Source: Rhizaria sp. SCN 62-66 (lineage: Eukaryota > Rhizaria, unplaced). From it: a stretch of 64,000 nt of DNA. Below the pieces are notes generated by a model that saw only the letters and a list, made by a program, of their open reading frames with translations, searched no databases and had not been told where the DNA came from. This document shows, piece by piece, positions 1-11,400 of this stretch (position 1 is the stretch's first letter; each line of letters starts with the position of its first letter). The stretch lies in contig MEDY01000042.1 in the NCBI GenBank assembly GCA_001724265.1, positions 248,001 to 312,000 on the forward strand. The letters are read 5' to 3'. Position numbers and translations under genes: made by a program.

Positions 1-1
1 G

Positions 2-1378
2 CTGTCTCCGTCCTCGCAACTGCCCCTTCAGTCACCGTCCGCTTACTCCCTGGAGCACCTCCGCTCGCTATCACAATTACAGTCGCAGTCGCAATCCCAG
101 TCAACATCACTGGCACCGTCAGAGCTGCAGCTGCAGTCTCAGTCAGAGTCGGTCCAATCTCAAGAAACTTCGGAAGCATTACCGCAGCCCCACAGCGCCG
201 GTGTGTTAGAACAAGAGCAGAATCATCAGCTGCAACCTGCGACGCCACTATCCTCGTTGTTGTTCGACGGTGTGCGTTCTCTATCGCTAGGAACCTCATC
301 CGATGCGCTGCAGCAGTCTTCATATGGCTACTCGGGTCAAGACCGACTAGTTCCCTTTTCGCCAGCCTCCAAAGCCAACGCAAAACGGTTGCGGAGTGCC
401 CGCGACGGTGGCGCTGTTGTGCTCGTTGCGCAGCATAGACAGGGTCAGCAGCAACAGGGCGGTCTACCGCCGATTGCGCCAGCTCGTGCCGAAGCCAAAT
501 TGCGCAGGGTCGAGGTTAAGCCGCTGCAGGCACACTTCCCCGTGCGCGCTAGCAAGTCAGCCGGTGTGAGTAGCAGTAGCAGTAGTCTTAGCGGCAGCGA
601 CATAACTGCAAGCGTTGCCACTGGCACTGAGGCAAGTACTCGCAGCAGCAACGACGAAGGCGGCGGTGACATCGACGACGACGACGACAACGACGACGAT
701 GATGAAACCGTTGCTCTCACAATGGCCGATGGCACTAGTACCGATGCAAGCAGCAGCACGCTTCACCGCAACTGGGTTGAACGTGGGGCTGGTGGCGTTA
801 AAAATAACAGCAACCTTCAAACGCCTAAGCAGCTTGTGGCTCATACCTCTCAGCTGGGTCTCAGCACGACCTCGGCCGCCGCCGAGGTGAGTAGCTCATC
901 GGGCACCTCCACAAGTTGGCATGGTGGCAAAACTCCGCGCAGGCAGCAGCGGCCGCGCGCGGCGTTTTTCCCGCATTCGCAGCAACAACAGCGCCAGCAG
1001 CAGCAACACAAGGATCATGATGTAGCAACGGCTCTGGGAGTCAGCACCAAGATTGTCGAGCCCGCGCTCTCTGCGGAGCAGCAGCAACTACTGCAACCCC
1101 AACAGAAACTAAATCAGTCTGCGACTGAGACCGACAGGTCCACTGCGACAACTCCGAGTGCGCGCACGAACGTTCAGACTCGGTCTGTGGCTTATGTCAC
1201 ATCTGAGGATAGCATTGCTGGCTCAAGTGTTTCCAGAGGGGCGGCGACTGCAAGCGCAAGTGAGAGCGCAACTGACACTGCAAGTATTCATGATTGTGTC
1301 AGTGGCAACAAGAGCAGTGCGAGCAGCAAAGGCAGTAAAACCCCGCCACACACGCGACAGACCCAGCAGAAGAAATGA
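2..1378 (+). CDS. Ser/Gln-rich protein of unknown function, 3' part only
   Basis: The frame is open from base 2 to a TGA at 1376-1378, so the gene starts left of the window; at least 458 residues are visible. I recognise no domain. The first ~50 visible residues are a run of Ser-Gln dipeptides, the kind of SQ cluster found in substrates of ATM/ATR-type kinases. About residues 220-235 are almost pure Asp (nucleotides ~670-710). The rest is Ser, Ala, Gln and Thr rich with scattered basic patches, as expected of a disordered, probably nuclear protein (inference). The GTG at 203 is not a likely start, because the frame continues upstream of it without a stop. No introns are visible in this part. 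Its 3' end converges on MAF1. Confidence 0.7.
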   Translation: MSPSSQLPLQSPSAYSLEHLRSLSQLQSQSQSQSTSLAPSELQLQSQSESVQSQETSEALPQPHSAGVLEQEQNHQLQPATPLSSLLFDGVRSLSLGTSSDALQQSSYGYSGQDRLVPFSPASKANAKRLRSARDGGAVVLVAQHRQGQQQQGGLPPIAPARAEAKLRRVEVKPLQAHFPVRASKSAGVSSSSSSLSGSDITASVATGTEASTRSSNDEGGGDIDDDDDNDDDDETVALTMADGTSTDASSSTLHRNWVERGAGGVKNNSNLQTPKQLVAHTSQLGLSTTSAAAEVSSSSGTSTSWHGGKTPRRQQRPRAAFFPHSQQQQRQQQQHKDHDVATALGVSTKIVEPALSAEQQQLLQPQQKLNQSATETDRSTATTPSARTNVQTRSVAYVTSEDSIAGSSVSRGAATASASESATDTASIHDCVSGNKSSASSKGSKTPPHTRQTQQKK

Positions 1379-1830
1379 ATAATCGTTTGAAAAACAATAA
1401 TATGAACAACAACAATTAGTTTTGATCGTTTGAAAATGTATACTGTATAGACTGATAAAAATAATAGAGATGACGAAGATAATAATAAGTCTTGCTGAGG
1501 CAATAATAAAAACCAAAACCAAACTTGAAAGATCGAAAAGATCAAAAAGAAACTACGCTCTGCAAACTGGAACAAATGTTATTGTGATGGAGCAAACATA
1601 AGAGTGACTGTAACAAAAACAAACATAACAACAACAACCAACAGAAATCTAACTTCCTAAGTATCTTCTTACACTTCTCATGCGCTTCGACAAAAACAAA
1701 ACAACATATCACAATCAATCACAGCCAACTAAATTGACTGCGTTTTAAGCAACGAATAGGGCAAACTCACACATTGTACCTGATCGTACATGTGTGTTTT
1801 CACTTTCTCAATTACTCTTTGTTATCCTCT
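1379..1830. other. Convergent intergenic region
   Basis: AT-rich DNA between the TGA of the left-edge gene and the TAA of MAF1. It has short AAC/ACA-rich stretches (around 1400 and 1620-1645) and must hold both 3' untranslated regions. I see no gene or RNA signature. Confidence 0.6.
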
Positions 1831-4159
1831 TTACTTGTTGCTGTCCTTCCTGGGCCTGCCACCCTTGGGCATAATCCTCTCCTTCTCACTGTGCGAGCTG
1901 TGGTTACTCAGCGAGAATCCGGGAATAATATTAGCGCTCGTCGTCCTCGTCGCGAGCGCGAGCGGGGAGAGTCCGGCGCCGTTGGCGGGCGGGACGCCGG
2001 CGATGATTGACCCGCTGTTGGGCGCAAACCGCTGCTGGTTGGCACTCGCGGGCAGCACCCCGGGCAGCAGATTGCTCCCAGAGGCGCCGGCGGCCGCGAG
2101 TGCGGGAGAGGCGGCCATGGGCGCGCCGGGGCCGCCCGCGGCGGTGCTGCTGTTGGTGCTGCCGCTGGGCTGCCGGGACGAGCCCGACAGCGACGACGCC
2201 TGCATGGCGCCCGCAGCGGCGCTCGCGGTGGCGGCGGCGTTCGCAGCGTTTGACGTGTTTGAGGGAGCGGGCGCGGGTCCCAGCGTGGGGGACACCCAGG
2301 CCGTGTCGGGGAGGTAGATGGCCGAGACTCCGAGGTCCTCCCAGTCGAGCATGTCGACGTTGACCACGGCCGCGGAGGGTCCCGCGGCGCCCGGAACGGG
2401 GAAGCCGAAGCCGTCGTCGTCGTTGTCGTCGTCGCTGTCGGAGCAAAAGCAACAAGAAGTAAAGAAAAAATCAAAAATATTAGATGAAATAAGTGAGTTA
2501 TTATCATCTCCCAGGAAAAGTATCTACAATATATCATAGGTTCATCACCCGCAAGATCTCGAATTGACACGTACTCGTAGAGGTAGCCGAGGTCCTCGTC
2601 GTCATCGTCGTCGCTTGCATGCGTGCTACTGCTCTTCTTGCCACTGCCGCTTGCACCGCCGTCCTCATTGGCGGCGCCGCTGCTGCTGTCGGTGAGGTTG
2701 TTGGAAATGCGGCGCCGCTTTTGCTGCTTCTGACCCTTGTGCGCGCGCTTGCGGCCCTTGGTGCCCACAGTGGAGTCCTCCAACGCAGCGCCGCTCGCCT
2801 CAGCCTCAGCGTCGGCACCGGCGCCGGCGCTGCGGCTCTCGAGGTCGCTGTCGCTGTCGCTGGATTCGTCGCTGTTGGCCTCCTCCTCGTCGTCGTCGTC
2901 ATCCCCGCTCTCGCTGTCGCTCTTGTCGTTAGACCGACTGCGGCCCGCCGCGGCCGCCAGCGCGGGCGAGTGCATCTTTGACTTGGCCCAGGTGCTGATG
3001 AGCAGCACGCGGCGCAGCGCGGGCGAGTAAAGGAAGTACACCGCGGACCAGAGCTTGTTGCCCAGCAGCGGCGAATCGGGGTCCGGGAGGTAAATGTACG
3101 CCGTCAACGTGTCGAGTGAACCGATCGCGTCTTCGACCCCCTGCCAGAACTCGTCTTTGATGCCCTCGTGCACACTCTGCGCGGGCCGCAGCACGTTCGC
3201 GTCGATCGTCATCTTAACCGTCGAGACGTCCGTCGCGCGCCCGAACGCCGAAGCGTCAAGCGACGAGAAGTCGTAGTCGGGATACGCTGCATTGAGCGTG
3301 GTGACAAGAGAGATGAGGAGCTTTTGCGCAGGGATGGTCGAGATGTCGCCCAGCGGCGTCGTCAGAGAGGCCTGCGCGGCCAGCATAGCGCTAATGCGGC
3401 GTTTGAGACGCGCCTGGATGTAGCGCGCAAGGCGCTTGTCGTCCTTTGTACGCTTACCTTCGCATGCGTCACAGCAAGCGCAAGCGGGTGAGAATGAGGA
3501 CCAGGGTAAGATATAGACGCAAATCCAAGTGAGACACTGTTTAAACTTTCGATGAATTGCTTATATTGATAAAGTCTATCTTTGAGTAAAGTGGGTGATG
3601 ACACGTGATCAAAACGGATCGATATGGCGTAATGTGCATAGTTGTGTGGATTTTGAACGAGAAACGTACAGGAGTAAGTCTCTGCGCGGACAACAAGGAT
3701 GTGGTCGCCGAGATCAAGGCCGCGAAGAGCCATGCTTACTCGGCTCAAGCCTGTGCATGGGCAGACGACGACCAAAAGCATAGGCAGGGGGGCGCAGATG
3801 CGTGTTAAGGTATGGCAGGGGAAAGTGTGAGTTGGGGCGCGAAAGGAGAGGGACGTTCAAGCAGGGGTCATGTGTAGTGAGAATAAAGCATATATGGACA
3901 CACAGACAGTGGGGCCGGTAGAAAAACAAGTGTGCCAATAGAGGCAGCGACTTGCATCGAGGTTATAGTTAGAAAGTAACCAAGGGGCGTGGCTGGGAAA
4001 GAGGCACGAGGTGGGGCGTCGCGAGGCATGGCAGGCAGGTGCACAGATGCACGCATTTGAGAATGACAACAAGCGATGTGCGCCCTGTAGCGGTGTGGAT
4101 GCAAATAAAAATTAAGTGGGAATGCGAGAAAACGTACTGGGGTATGTCAAGAACTTCAT
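1831..4159 (-). CDS. MAF1: MAF1, repressor of RNA polymerase III transcription
   Basis: MAF1 binds Pol III and blocks its recruitment under stress (family knowledge). Exons by position are 4159-4138, 3750-3670, 3457-2575 and 2434-1831, giving 529 residues. All three introns start GTACGT and end AG, and the phases join cleanly. Splicing gives the diagnostic MAF1 start MKFL, then GDHILVVRAETYSCK at about residues 22-36 (box A). DYDFSSL follows at ~95-101, and IYLPDPDS...GNKLWSAVYFLYSPALRRVLL (two pieces, ~157-188) matches boxes B/C. After that come an acidic and Lys-rich linker and a long Ala/Ser/Pro-rich tail, so the protein is about twice the usual length. The C-terminus has a GRPRK core at ~521-525, which resembles an AT-hook and is not usual in MAF1. 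The first exon is only 22 nt; I placed it by its ATG-AAG-TTC-TTG start and perfect donor. The gene is divergent from the 4727 frame. Confidence 0.93.
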
Positions 4160-4726
4160 GGTGAAGCACTCGAGGATGCAAGAAGTTGAAGCTTGGGGGA
4201 GGGCTGATGAATGGTCACAGGAAAGAAGGAAGCAGAGTGAGCGGCACAGTCCATCAGTGAAGCCTGTATAATGAATTCAAAGAGATAATGTGCGGGGGAA
4301 AATGGTGTTTAAATTAAAGGCACACCAACACGGCAACTGAGTCCGGTAAGTCCGATCGTGCAACTGCTGGCTCAGATCTTTTTGTGGTTTAGTCAGCCAG
4401 TAGCGGTTCCGAAAAAAATGAGTCGACTGCCAATACACTCGCTGAGCCCGATGTTAAATTACTTCTAATCATTTGCATTTTCCGTTAATAGATGTGCAAT
4501 TGGTATCTTACAAGATGCTGAGAAATTTTATTTTATGTTCTCTATTTATAATGTTTAAAATCGTTGTTTGAACTCCCAAATCCTAGTCTCCGATCAGCGT
4601 TGCCTCACCGTCTTTCACATGCTCCTCACGTTCACTTTGTCGTGCTGTACATCCTTAGACCGTCAAGGTCTTTCTTTATAGCTACTCTCGCCTTACTTGG
4701 TTGGGTTTTTTCTACCCTTCGACGCC
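4160..4726. other. Divergent promoter region of MAF1 and the 4727-13558 frame
   Basis: AT-rich region between two divergent starts. It contains the 17-bp element at 4404-4420, which recurs upstream of cathepsin C. CAGCCAG-type sequence lies just beside it at 4393-4400. There is no open reading frame of interest. Confidence 0.6.
4404..4420 (+). promoter_or_regulatory. Putative promoter element CGGTTCCGAAAAAAATG
   Basis: These 17 bases are repeated exactly, on the opposite strand, at 14045-14061 upstream of cathepsin C. Looser copies lie at 20290-20310 and 42214-42230. All four are in 5' intergenic DNA. In three of them CCAG lies 3-6 bases before CGGTTC. It is a candidate transcription-factor site; no binding factor can be named. 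Confidence 0.5.
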
Positions 4727-4765
4727 ATGTCGGCTCCCTACGGTGCCTCACAAGGCACCGGCTAG
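4727..4765 (+). other. ATG-initiated 12-codon segment ending in UAG, in frame with the downstream CDS
   Basis: The ATG at 4727 opens M-S-A-P-Y-G-A-S-Q-G-T-G, then TAG (4763-4765), then CAG. The same frame then runs on, without another stop, into the long coding sequence below. Under the standard code this is either a short upstream ORF or a start whose product depends on UAG readthrough. No splice pair with the donor type used elsewhere here removes the stop and keeps the frame. The sequence between 4766 and the next in-frame ATG (4946) has protein-like composition. Confidence 0.5.
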
Positions 4766-4945
4766 CAGGAGACCGCACAGCACACCGCCGGTGTGTCAAC
4801 CCCCTTGCCGCAACCCTTGTATAGTGCACGTAACTCTCCTCCGCAATTGCTGCACGGCGGGCAGAATGCTCTGGGAGATCCGCTGCTTTTGCATCCCATT
4901 GCTGTCCAATTTGGCCACTCACCTCTGCCCGGACAAACCACGTCC

Positions 4946-7900
4946 ATGGGCAATCCCTTCAGTCAAGTCAACGTTCACGCCGGCCCTGTCAGCGCGCTTG
5001 GCTCGAACGGTATGCCCGGGCTTATGTATGGGCATGCCGGGGCCTCGCATGGGCCGGGCACTGCTGGCTATGTGCAACATGCGCCACTGCATGCTCCTGC
5101 CCGTCACATTGCAGCCCAAGATAAGGCTGCCACCAAACGTAAGGCGAAAGAAGCCGCTGCCGCCGCTGCAGCTGCCGCTGCCGCCGCTGCCGCTGGTGCC
5201 GCTGGTGCAGCAGCTGCTGCTGCTGCTGCAGAGCATGATCGCAGTAAACGCGAGCGTTCCGAAGCCGCTCCCGCCGCGGCTGCCAAGAAGACCACCGACG
5301 AGGCGACTAACGATGGAGAGATGACCCCCACGAGTACGTCTGACGTCCCCGTCATGTCTGCGCAGCGCAGGGCCGAGCTGGCGGCACGCCGCATCGCCAG
5401 GGAAGAGGCTGCGGCGAAGCGAATGCCTGATGCGGCGGCTGCTACCGCTGTTTTCAACCAAAAACTGTTGTATCTTAATGCAGGACGAGCGGTGGCTCGG
5501 CGCCAAAACGGCGCAGTCAATCCCGAAGTGCATGGGTCTGCTGCTGCTGCTTCTGCTGCTTTGGTCCCCCCATCTGCAGGTAAAAGCGCTAGTCTTCGCA
5601 CCAAAGGAATGTTGGAAGACATGGCTGCTACACTCGCTGATACCAACGTGGCCGATGCTGTCGCAGACCGCGCGAGCGATCTCTGGGACAACTTCGGCGA
5701 CCACGGCACGAGCTCACTCGCGCGCACTGGCGCGATCCGTAAGTCCAACGTGAGCAATGTGCACAGCTTGTCTGAAGCTGTTGAGATCGACGCTAGTGAT
5801 GGTGTCCGTAATGTATCTTCTCAGCAAAACCAGCGGCAGACGCAGCAGCGAGAACAGCCGCTACTGTTTGTCATTCCTCGTCGCAAGCAGGGCATCGCGA
5901 ACTCTCATGATGCCAGGGCTATCACTGTTTGTCACTCGCCCGGTGATACCAGGACGGCCGCTGCTGATGTCGATCTGGCGGCGAGCGATGCATGTGACAG
6001 TGCGGCGATGTCGGCGGCATCTAAGTCTGCGGCTATTGTTGCTCATATCGATCAGGTTGACGGTGCAGCTAGCGCCGCGGCCGCGAGCGCTGCTGCCGTT
6101 GGTTCTGCCGCCACTGCTGCTGCAGCGTCACTGCACTTGCTGTCACAGTCTCCCCGCGCCACCGCTCCTCGGTCTGCAGCCTCAGCAGCCGCGCTCACGA
6201 GTCCTGCACCGCGCGTTCTGTTCGAGTCCTCGCTGCTCGCCGAAGCCAGCGTGCTTCCGGAGACGAGTCGTTCGAAACGCCGCGCGCGCCGTGCCGCCGC
6301 GCACGAGGCCGACGAGGCTGACGCACGCGACCTGACTCTGCCGCCGGAGGAGCGCGCGGCGGCCGCGGCGCGGGTTGCGGAGCGCGCCGAGAAGCGCAAG
6401 GTTGCAGCGCGCAATGCGGCGATTGCGAGTGAGAAGAAGAAGCTGTTGGAGCGCGATGCTGCCATCTCTATCGATGCAAAGCTCAGGGAGACTGCTCCTG
6501 AGTTCGAAGACACGATGGCGAGGACGCGCGAATTCCTCACCGCTGTTAACGGGAGCAAGGCTCGCGACCCTAAGCAACGGCAAGATAATGATGACCTTGA
6601 TTTAGCGGATATCTTTGATAGCAGTGATGATGATGATGATTTGGGTCTAGATTTGTTTCTCGGCGCTTTCGCTTCCCGTGACAAGCTTAGTATGAAGTCC
6701 ACCAAGAAGAAGCGTGAAAAAGCGAGCAAGAAGACTGTTAAACGCAGCCCCGCAAAGGCCGAGGCAGCACTTAGGGCTGCAGCTGTGCCACAAGAAGCCA
6801 ACGCTACCTCTAGCACTGCAGAAAGTGCCCTCGTCGCCGCCTCTGGGACCAGCTCTGGCAAGCGCAGGCTCGGGTCTAAGGGGCCTGAGGCTCCCGTCGA
6901 ACTTAACGAAGAAGAGGGTGATTTGCTGACTCAAAGTCATCTCGCTGCGGTGATCGCCTCTACTGAAGCCGCGAACCGCGCTGCGGGGCACAAGAGCACG
7001 AGCAAGAACCAGAAGAACGTGGCAGTCAGCAGGAGCAATGACAAGTCACGAGTGCAGTGCCTCAAAGATGCCACTACTGCGGCCCCTGCTTCACGCACTG
7101 GTGACGCTGACTCCGACTCGAACGATGACGAAAACTTGCTCTTTCTTCTCACGTCTGACTCAGACCTTCTCAGCGATGATGACGCAAAGTCGCAACAGTC
7201 TCAGCCTGAGGGTGATGACTCGGATCACGCTGTCGCGAATGCCAAGCCCAAGCGCAAGCGGCTGACTGCGGAAGACCGTGCCATTCCTCGCTCCCACGCT
7301 GCTGCTAAGGCGGAAGCGAAAGCGAAGCGCCGAGCAAGCAAGATGGAGCCCGATATGGCGAGCAAATTGATTGCCAAGGCGGCCAAAGCGCGGCGCGCTG
7401 CCGATCGCGAGAAGGCTCGGATCGAGAAGGCCAAGCGGAAGGAGGAGCGCGCCCGAGTCAAGGCGCAGCGTAACGTTGAGAAAGACAGGGCGAACGCTGC
7501 AAAGATCATTGCTCGGATGGCTGCGAAGGAGAAGGCTGAGGCCAGGGCGAAGAAGTGTGTTGCTGGTGCTGCTGCTGATGCTGATGACGATGACGACAGT
7601 AACGCACATGCTGACGAGAGTGATAACAACAACGGCGACGATGACGATTCGGAGGCTGAGGCTGAAGCTGAGATTGCTGCAGCTCATTATGCCGCAAGTG
7701 CTCTTGTCGCTGCCAAAGCCCACCAAGCGTACGAAGAGAGCAAGGCGCGCGAGCTGGCCCGGCTGCAAGGACTGGGGCCGGCGCGTATGCAAGTAATCTT
7801 ACGGCTCGAGGCGCACACGCAGAGGATGTTTGAGCTGAAAGAGCTGCAGCAAGGGAAAACGCGCGCGCTGCAACGCAGGGCCTTGATGTTGGGTGAGATT

Positions 7901-8449
7901 CCCCCTCGTGTTGTTTCTCTCGACACTGCGGCTAACAACAATGCCAGCAGAGACAACGGTGTCGGCAGCGGCAGCGTTCAGAGTTCTCCCTCAGTCAGGA
8001 CTGTCAATCCGACTGCGACTGTGAGCGAATCGCAGCTGAAGAAGCTGCAACGTGCAATGACATTCATTTCCACGCTCACTGACACACGCACACCTCGCAA
8101 CAACGACGAGGAGAATGTTAGTCGCACTCGCTCATTTCGCACAACGGAAAGTCACACGACTCCTGCAAAGTCCGACTTGACTGTCATGACCCGGCCTGAC
8201 TTTGAGCCTTGCTCTACTCCTATCACAGACACAGACAGCGATGCCCCGAAGCAGCCTTCAATTAGCAACAGGCATATTGCCGTCGCGTGTGCACTCCGTT
8301 TGTCGTCATTCATGATGACTCAGGCAGCGCTGTCTCCTTTCCCGTCTTGCTTCACGAGCAACATCAGCGGCAACAACGCCTTGTTGCAGCGCCAACTCTG
8401 GCCTGCGTTGCAACCGCAGGATCATGGTGTCATTACGAAGCAATCTTAG
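4946..8449 (+). CDS. Ala/Lys/Asp-rich, probably nuclear protein of unknown function (N-terminal part of a possible 2943-codon frame)
   Basis: With the standard code the first ATG after the UAG at 4763 is 4946, giving 1167 residues to the TAG at 8447. If translation starts at 4727 the protein is 73 residues longer. I recognise no family. Visible parts are a Gly/Pro/His-rich start, a poly-Ala stretch (~5150-5235), and repeated charged helices of Ala, Arg, Lys and Glu (~6280-6520 and ~7290-7560). Acidic runs such as SSDDDDDLGLD lie near 6620-6650, 7585-7610 and 7630-7660. Together with several Lys/Arg clusters, the alternating basic coiled-coil and acidic blocks suggest a nuclear chromatin-associated or nucleolar protein (inference only). 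The terminal TAG is followed in the same frame by 16 sense codons and then the ATG at 8498, with no AT-rich intergenic DNA, so this may be one gene with the next entry. Confidence 0.65.
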   Translation: MGNPFSQVNVHAGPVSALGSNGMPGLMYGHAGASHGPGTAGYVQHAPLHAPARHIAAQDKAATKRKAKEAAAAAAAAAAAAAAGAAGAAAAAAAAEHDRSKRERSEAAPAAAAKKTTDEATNDGEMTPTSTSDVPVMSAQRRAELAARRIAREEAAAKRMPDAAAATAVFNQKLLYLNAGRAVARRQNGAVNPEVHGSAAAASAALVPPSAGKSASLRTKGMLEDMAATLADTNVADAVADRASDLWDNFGDHGTSSLARTGAIRKSNVSNVHSLSEAVEIDASDGVRNVSSQQNQRQTQQREQPLLFVIPRRKQGIANSHDARAITVCHSPGDTRTAAADVDLAASDACDSAAMSAASKSAAIVAHIDQVDGAASAAAASAAAVGSAATAAAASLHLLSQSPRATAPRSAASAAALTSPAPRVLFESSLLAEASVLPETSRSKRRARRAAAHEADEADARDLTLPPEERAAAAARVAERAEKRKVAARNAAIASEKKKLLERDAAISIDAKLRETAPEFEDTMARTREFLTAVNGSKARDPKQRQDNDDLDLADIFDSSDDDDDLGLDLFLGAFASRDKLSMKSTKKKREKASKKTVKRSPAKAEAALRAAAVPQEANATSSTAESALVAASGTSSGKRRLGSKGPEAPVELNEEEGDLLTQSHLAAVIASTEAANRAAGHKSTSKNQKNVAVSRSNDKSRVQCLKDATTAAPASRTGDADSDSNDDENLLFLLTSDSDLLSDDDAKSQQSQPEGDDSDHAVANAKPKRKRLTAEDRAIPRSHAAAKAEAKAKRRASKMEPDMASKLIAKAAKARRAADREKARIEKAKRKEERARVKAQRNVEKDRANAAKIIARMAAKEKAEARAKKCVAGAAADADDDDDSNAHADESDNNNGDDDDSEAEAEAEIAAAHYAASALVAAKAHQAYEESKARELARLQGLGPARMQVILRLEAHTQRMFELKELQQGKTRALQRRALMLGEIPPRVVSLDTAANNNASRDNGVGSGSVQSSPSVRTVNPTATVSESQLKKLQRAMTFISTLTDTRTPRNNDEENVSRTRSFRTTESHTTPAKSDLTVMTRPDFEPCSTPITDTDSDAPKQPSISNRHIAVACALRLSSFMMTQAALSPFPSCFTSNISGNNALLQRQLWPALQPQDHGVITKQS

Positions 8450-8452
8450 CAA
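8447..8452 (+). promoter_or_regulatory. In-frame UAG-CAA, candidate readthrough or reassigned codon
   Basis: The TAG at 8447-8449 is followed by CAA and then by sense codons for WFYRVFADVINRKRQ up to the ATG at 8498, all in one frame. UAG followed by CAR is a known leaky stop context in eukaryotic readthrough (UAG-CAR-YYA in plant viruses), though the third codon here does not fit YYA. The other in-frame UAG, at 4763, is also followed by CAR (CAG). Confidence 0.45.
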
Positions 8453-8497
8453 TGGTTCTATCGCGTATTCGCTGATGTTATCAACAGGAAGCGCCAG

Positions 8498-11400
8498 ATG
8501 AATAACAGCGCTGCTCTAAGCCGCAATGTGCGTCGCCGCCCTCGCTCTCGTCTCAGCGCTCACAGCGGTATTGACGCTGATGACAACGATTATGCGAACG
8601 ATGATGAGGACGAGGATGATGTGAGCTTTAATTATGCTGGTCGTGACGGCAAGCGCTCGCGCTGTGCTGCTGGTGTGGCATCCGCCTCCGTCTCTGACGT
8701 CGATTCTGTTGGGGCTGATGCCGAAGTGCGCATCGCGGAGACTGCATCTACTCACATGGTCCCGCACTTTTACAAAACGCGTGATGAGCAGAAGTACAAT
8801 GAGTATTATGCGAGTGCACTTGAATACGCACGTGACACAATCACATTGCGTGGCGTGGTGAACGCGAACATTGCGTTTGCTTCCGCACCGACAACATCCT
8901 CATCGGTAATGCATCCAGACAAATTCACGCCTCGTGGAGCGCTTGGAACTGAAGAAACGAAATTGCTTGATCTTAAAGCGACCGACGCGCACCATCAGGC
9001 GATTGCAAGCAAACGCACTGATGCAAGTGAAGAGTGTGCACAGCAAGTTGCCGCTCAGGAGAAAGCGGTGTTAGTGTCATTGACAGACGCGTTGACGGCT
9101 GTTTTCAAGAGTATCAACCCGCTCGATGACGTGCTCGCGTCTTCCATCGCGCTTGCGCAGCAGCAGATCAAAAGCTCGAGCATCGACGACTTGGATCCCA
9201 ACAGCACGCACTCCGGCTCGAGTGGGAGCGCAACCATTCACCGCGACCGTGAGGGCAACAACGAGTTCGCGCAAGCGCAGCGTGTTTACGACCACAAGCG
9301 TCGGTGTCACGCACAACTCGAGCGGCTGTCGCGCGCAAACGCGCGCCAGAGGGGCCGTACCGCTGTGGCCGCGGCGGCCGCGCTGCGCTGGTGCAACATT
9401 GCGATGTCGGCTGAGGCTATTGCGGTCACTGGCACGGAGCTCTCAGACTGTGACTCTGACGACGAGTCTAGTTTGGGCTCAGGGTCTGTTCAGACCAACC
9501 TGAGCTCCAGCTCAAGTGTAAATGCGAGTGCAAGAGCCCATGTTGCTGATCATGTCACAGGTTTGCCAGCTAATATTAATGTCATCGAGAGCAGTGACAT
9601 CGATGACATACTTTTTGTCTCATGTCTTTTGACCCAGCGTGCGACAAGCGCCTCTGACCAACCCTTCCCAGAGTCAGCGCTCGCGCTTATCAAGCCGTTG
9701 CACGCGCTGCGCCGCGAGTGTCGGCGTTTGCTGTCACTGCGCCGCCGCGCCGTTGAGGTCGCGCTCGAGCCACAGCAAAGGCTGATGCTTGCGCTTGGGC
9801 TCAGCGCGGCGTGGTGTGGTACCGTGGACCTGCAGGAACCCTCTCTCAGGGGGTACTTGATCGACAGTCCGACCAATGTGAGCACTAAGCCAAGCAAGCA
9901 TATTATCGCAAGATCTGCCCATGACAGTCGTGTCATCGGTGGCGAAATTGAGAATGATGTTTTGACTACGATTCAAAAGAATCTCGGTGATTTACAAATT
10001 GCTTTTGACAGCAAGCCAACTCTGAACAACAACTCGGATGGCAGTGTGCATGTGCATCCAGACCTCTTAAGGAACAGCAGGGACGGCAAATCGCATGCAC
10101 GTGCCCAGCCATCACTACTTGTGAAGCAGGAAAAGCCAACACATTCTTTAGTCAAACCACGAAAGGAACTCCGTCCCGTCAACTCTTCGAATGACAACGA
10201 CGATGCAGCTGATGTCACTCTGTTTCAGCACCATGACCCGTATTCTGACGGAAACAACGCATCCTACGACGGTAGCGGTGCAGGCACAAGCACTTCCGAT
10301 TACAGCAACACTGTGAACCGTGGCAATGGCGTATCGTTATTGTTACCACGGACGAATCCCTTGCAACTGTTTCCGTCAAGCCAAAGCCAAACTAGCAAAA
10401 AGACTGCGAACAACCAGAAGGTCTCCAGTGACTCCAGGGTTGTATCTTTTGCCCACCCTCACAAGAGGCTGAGTACATCTCAAAGCAGCAATGTTGATGT
10501 TTCTCACGCTAATAATCAGACACATTGTATCTTGACGGTTTCGGCCGGGTTACAACGGACGCTTTGCTCTGCTTACGCGTTTGCGACGCTCACTGCCCGT
10601 GGACGCTTCCCAGGATTTGACAGGGCCATGCTGCCCGCAACGGACACTCTTGCAGATGGTTTCTGCCATGTTAAAGATGAGACGCTCTCAAAGGTGCGTG
10701 TTTTATTGCGGAAAAGTGACGATTTACTTAAACTAGCGGCATCTGTCGCTGGCAACGCGTTTGTTTACTCAGGAACACTGCAGCAGATTGCGCAATCTCC
10801 CAGTCGCTCGCGTCGTGCGTGCCGCCGTCTGCGTGCTAGCGTGGTCGGGCAGATGTTGTCGCAACGTTTTGCGGATGCGTCCGCTCTCTCAGCGCTTGCA
10901 AATGACAACAGCAATGGAACACCCGCAAAGCTTTTTAGTGCTACCACCGCTGCCGGGGATGATTACGCACACTCAACTACAAGCTCGAGCTCAGCCTTTG
11001 TTGCTGATCCTAGCCTTGCCGATCGTGGCCGCAGCCTCACTTTTCCTCTAGCCCAAGTTGTTAACATTGACATCAATGGGTTTGGTGCCGTTCATCCTGC
11101 TGATGTCAACGCCCGGGTGCTGATTCCTTTCGCTCCACCTGAAGCACTCGCATCAGTGCGCCCTCTCGCACTGCAAGAGTCTCGCCTCGGTTTCCAAGTA
11201 CCTGTGCCAGGTCACGCCCACAGTCGCTCGTGTTTTCCTGGTTCCATCACGAACATCAACAGCAGTCGCGAATGCACGCATAATCGCTCGAACAACAGCA
11301 GCTTCAGTGCAAGTGCCAGCGCGAGTGTACTTGATCATTCAAGTGAGTGTTCTGAGTGCCTCGCCGCGAACCACCTAGACTCCGAGGGTCCTGATTCTGA

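Noticed and set aside
4742-4765. A tiny intron GTGCC...CTAG that would remove the TAG at 4763
   Set aside because: It would be about 23 bases, far shorter than the other introns (118-387), lacks the GTACG-type donor, and would shift the frame.
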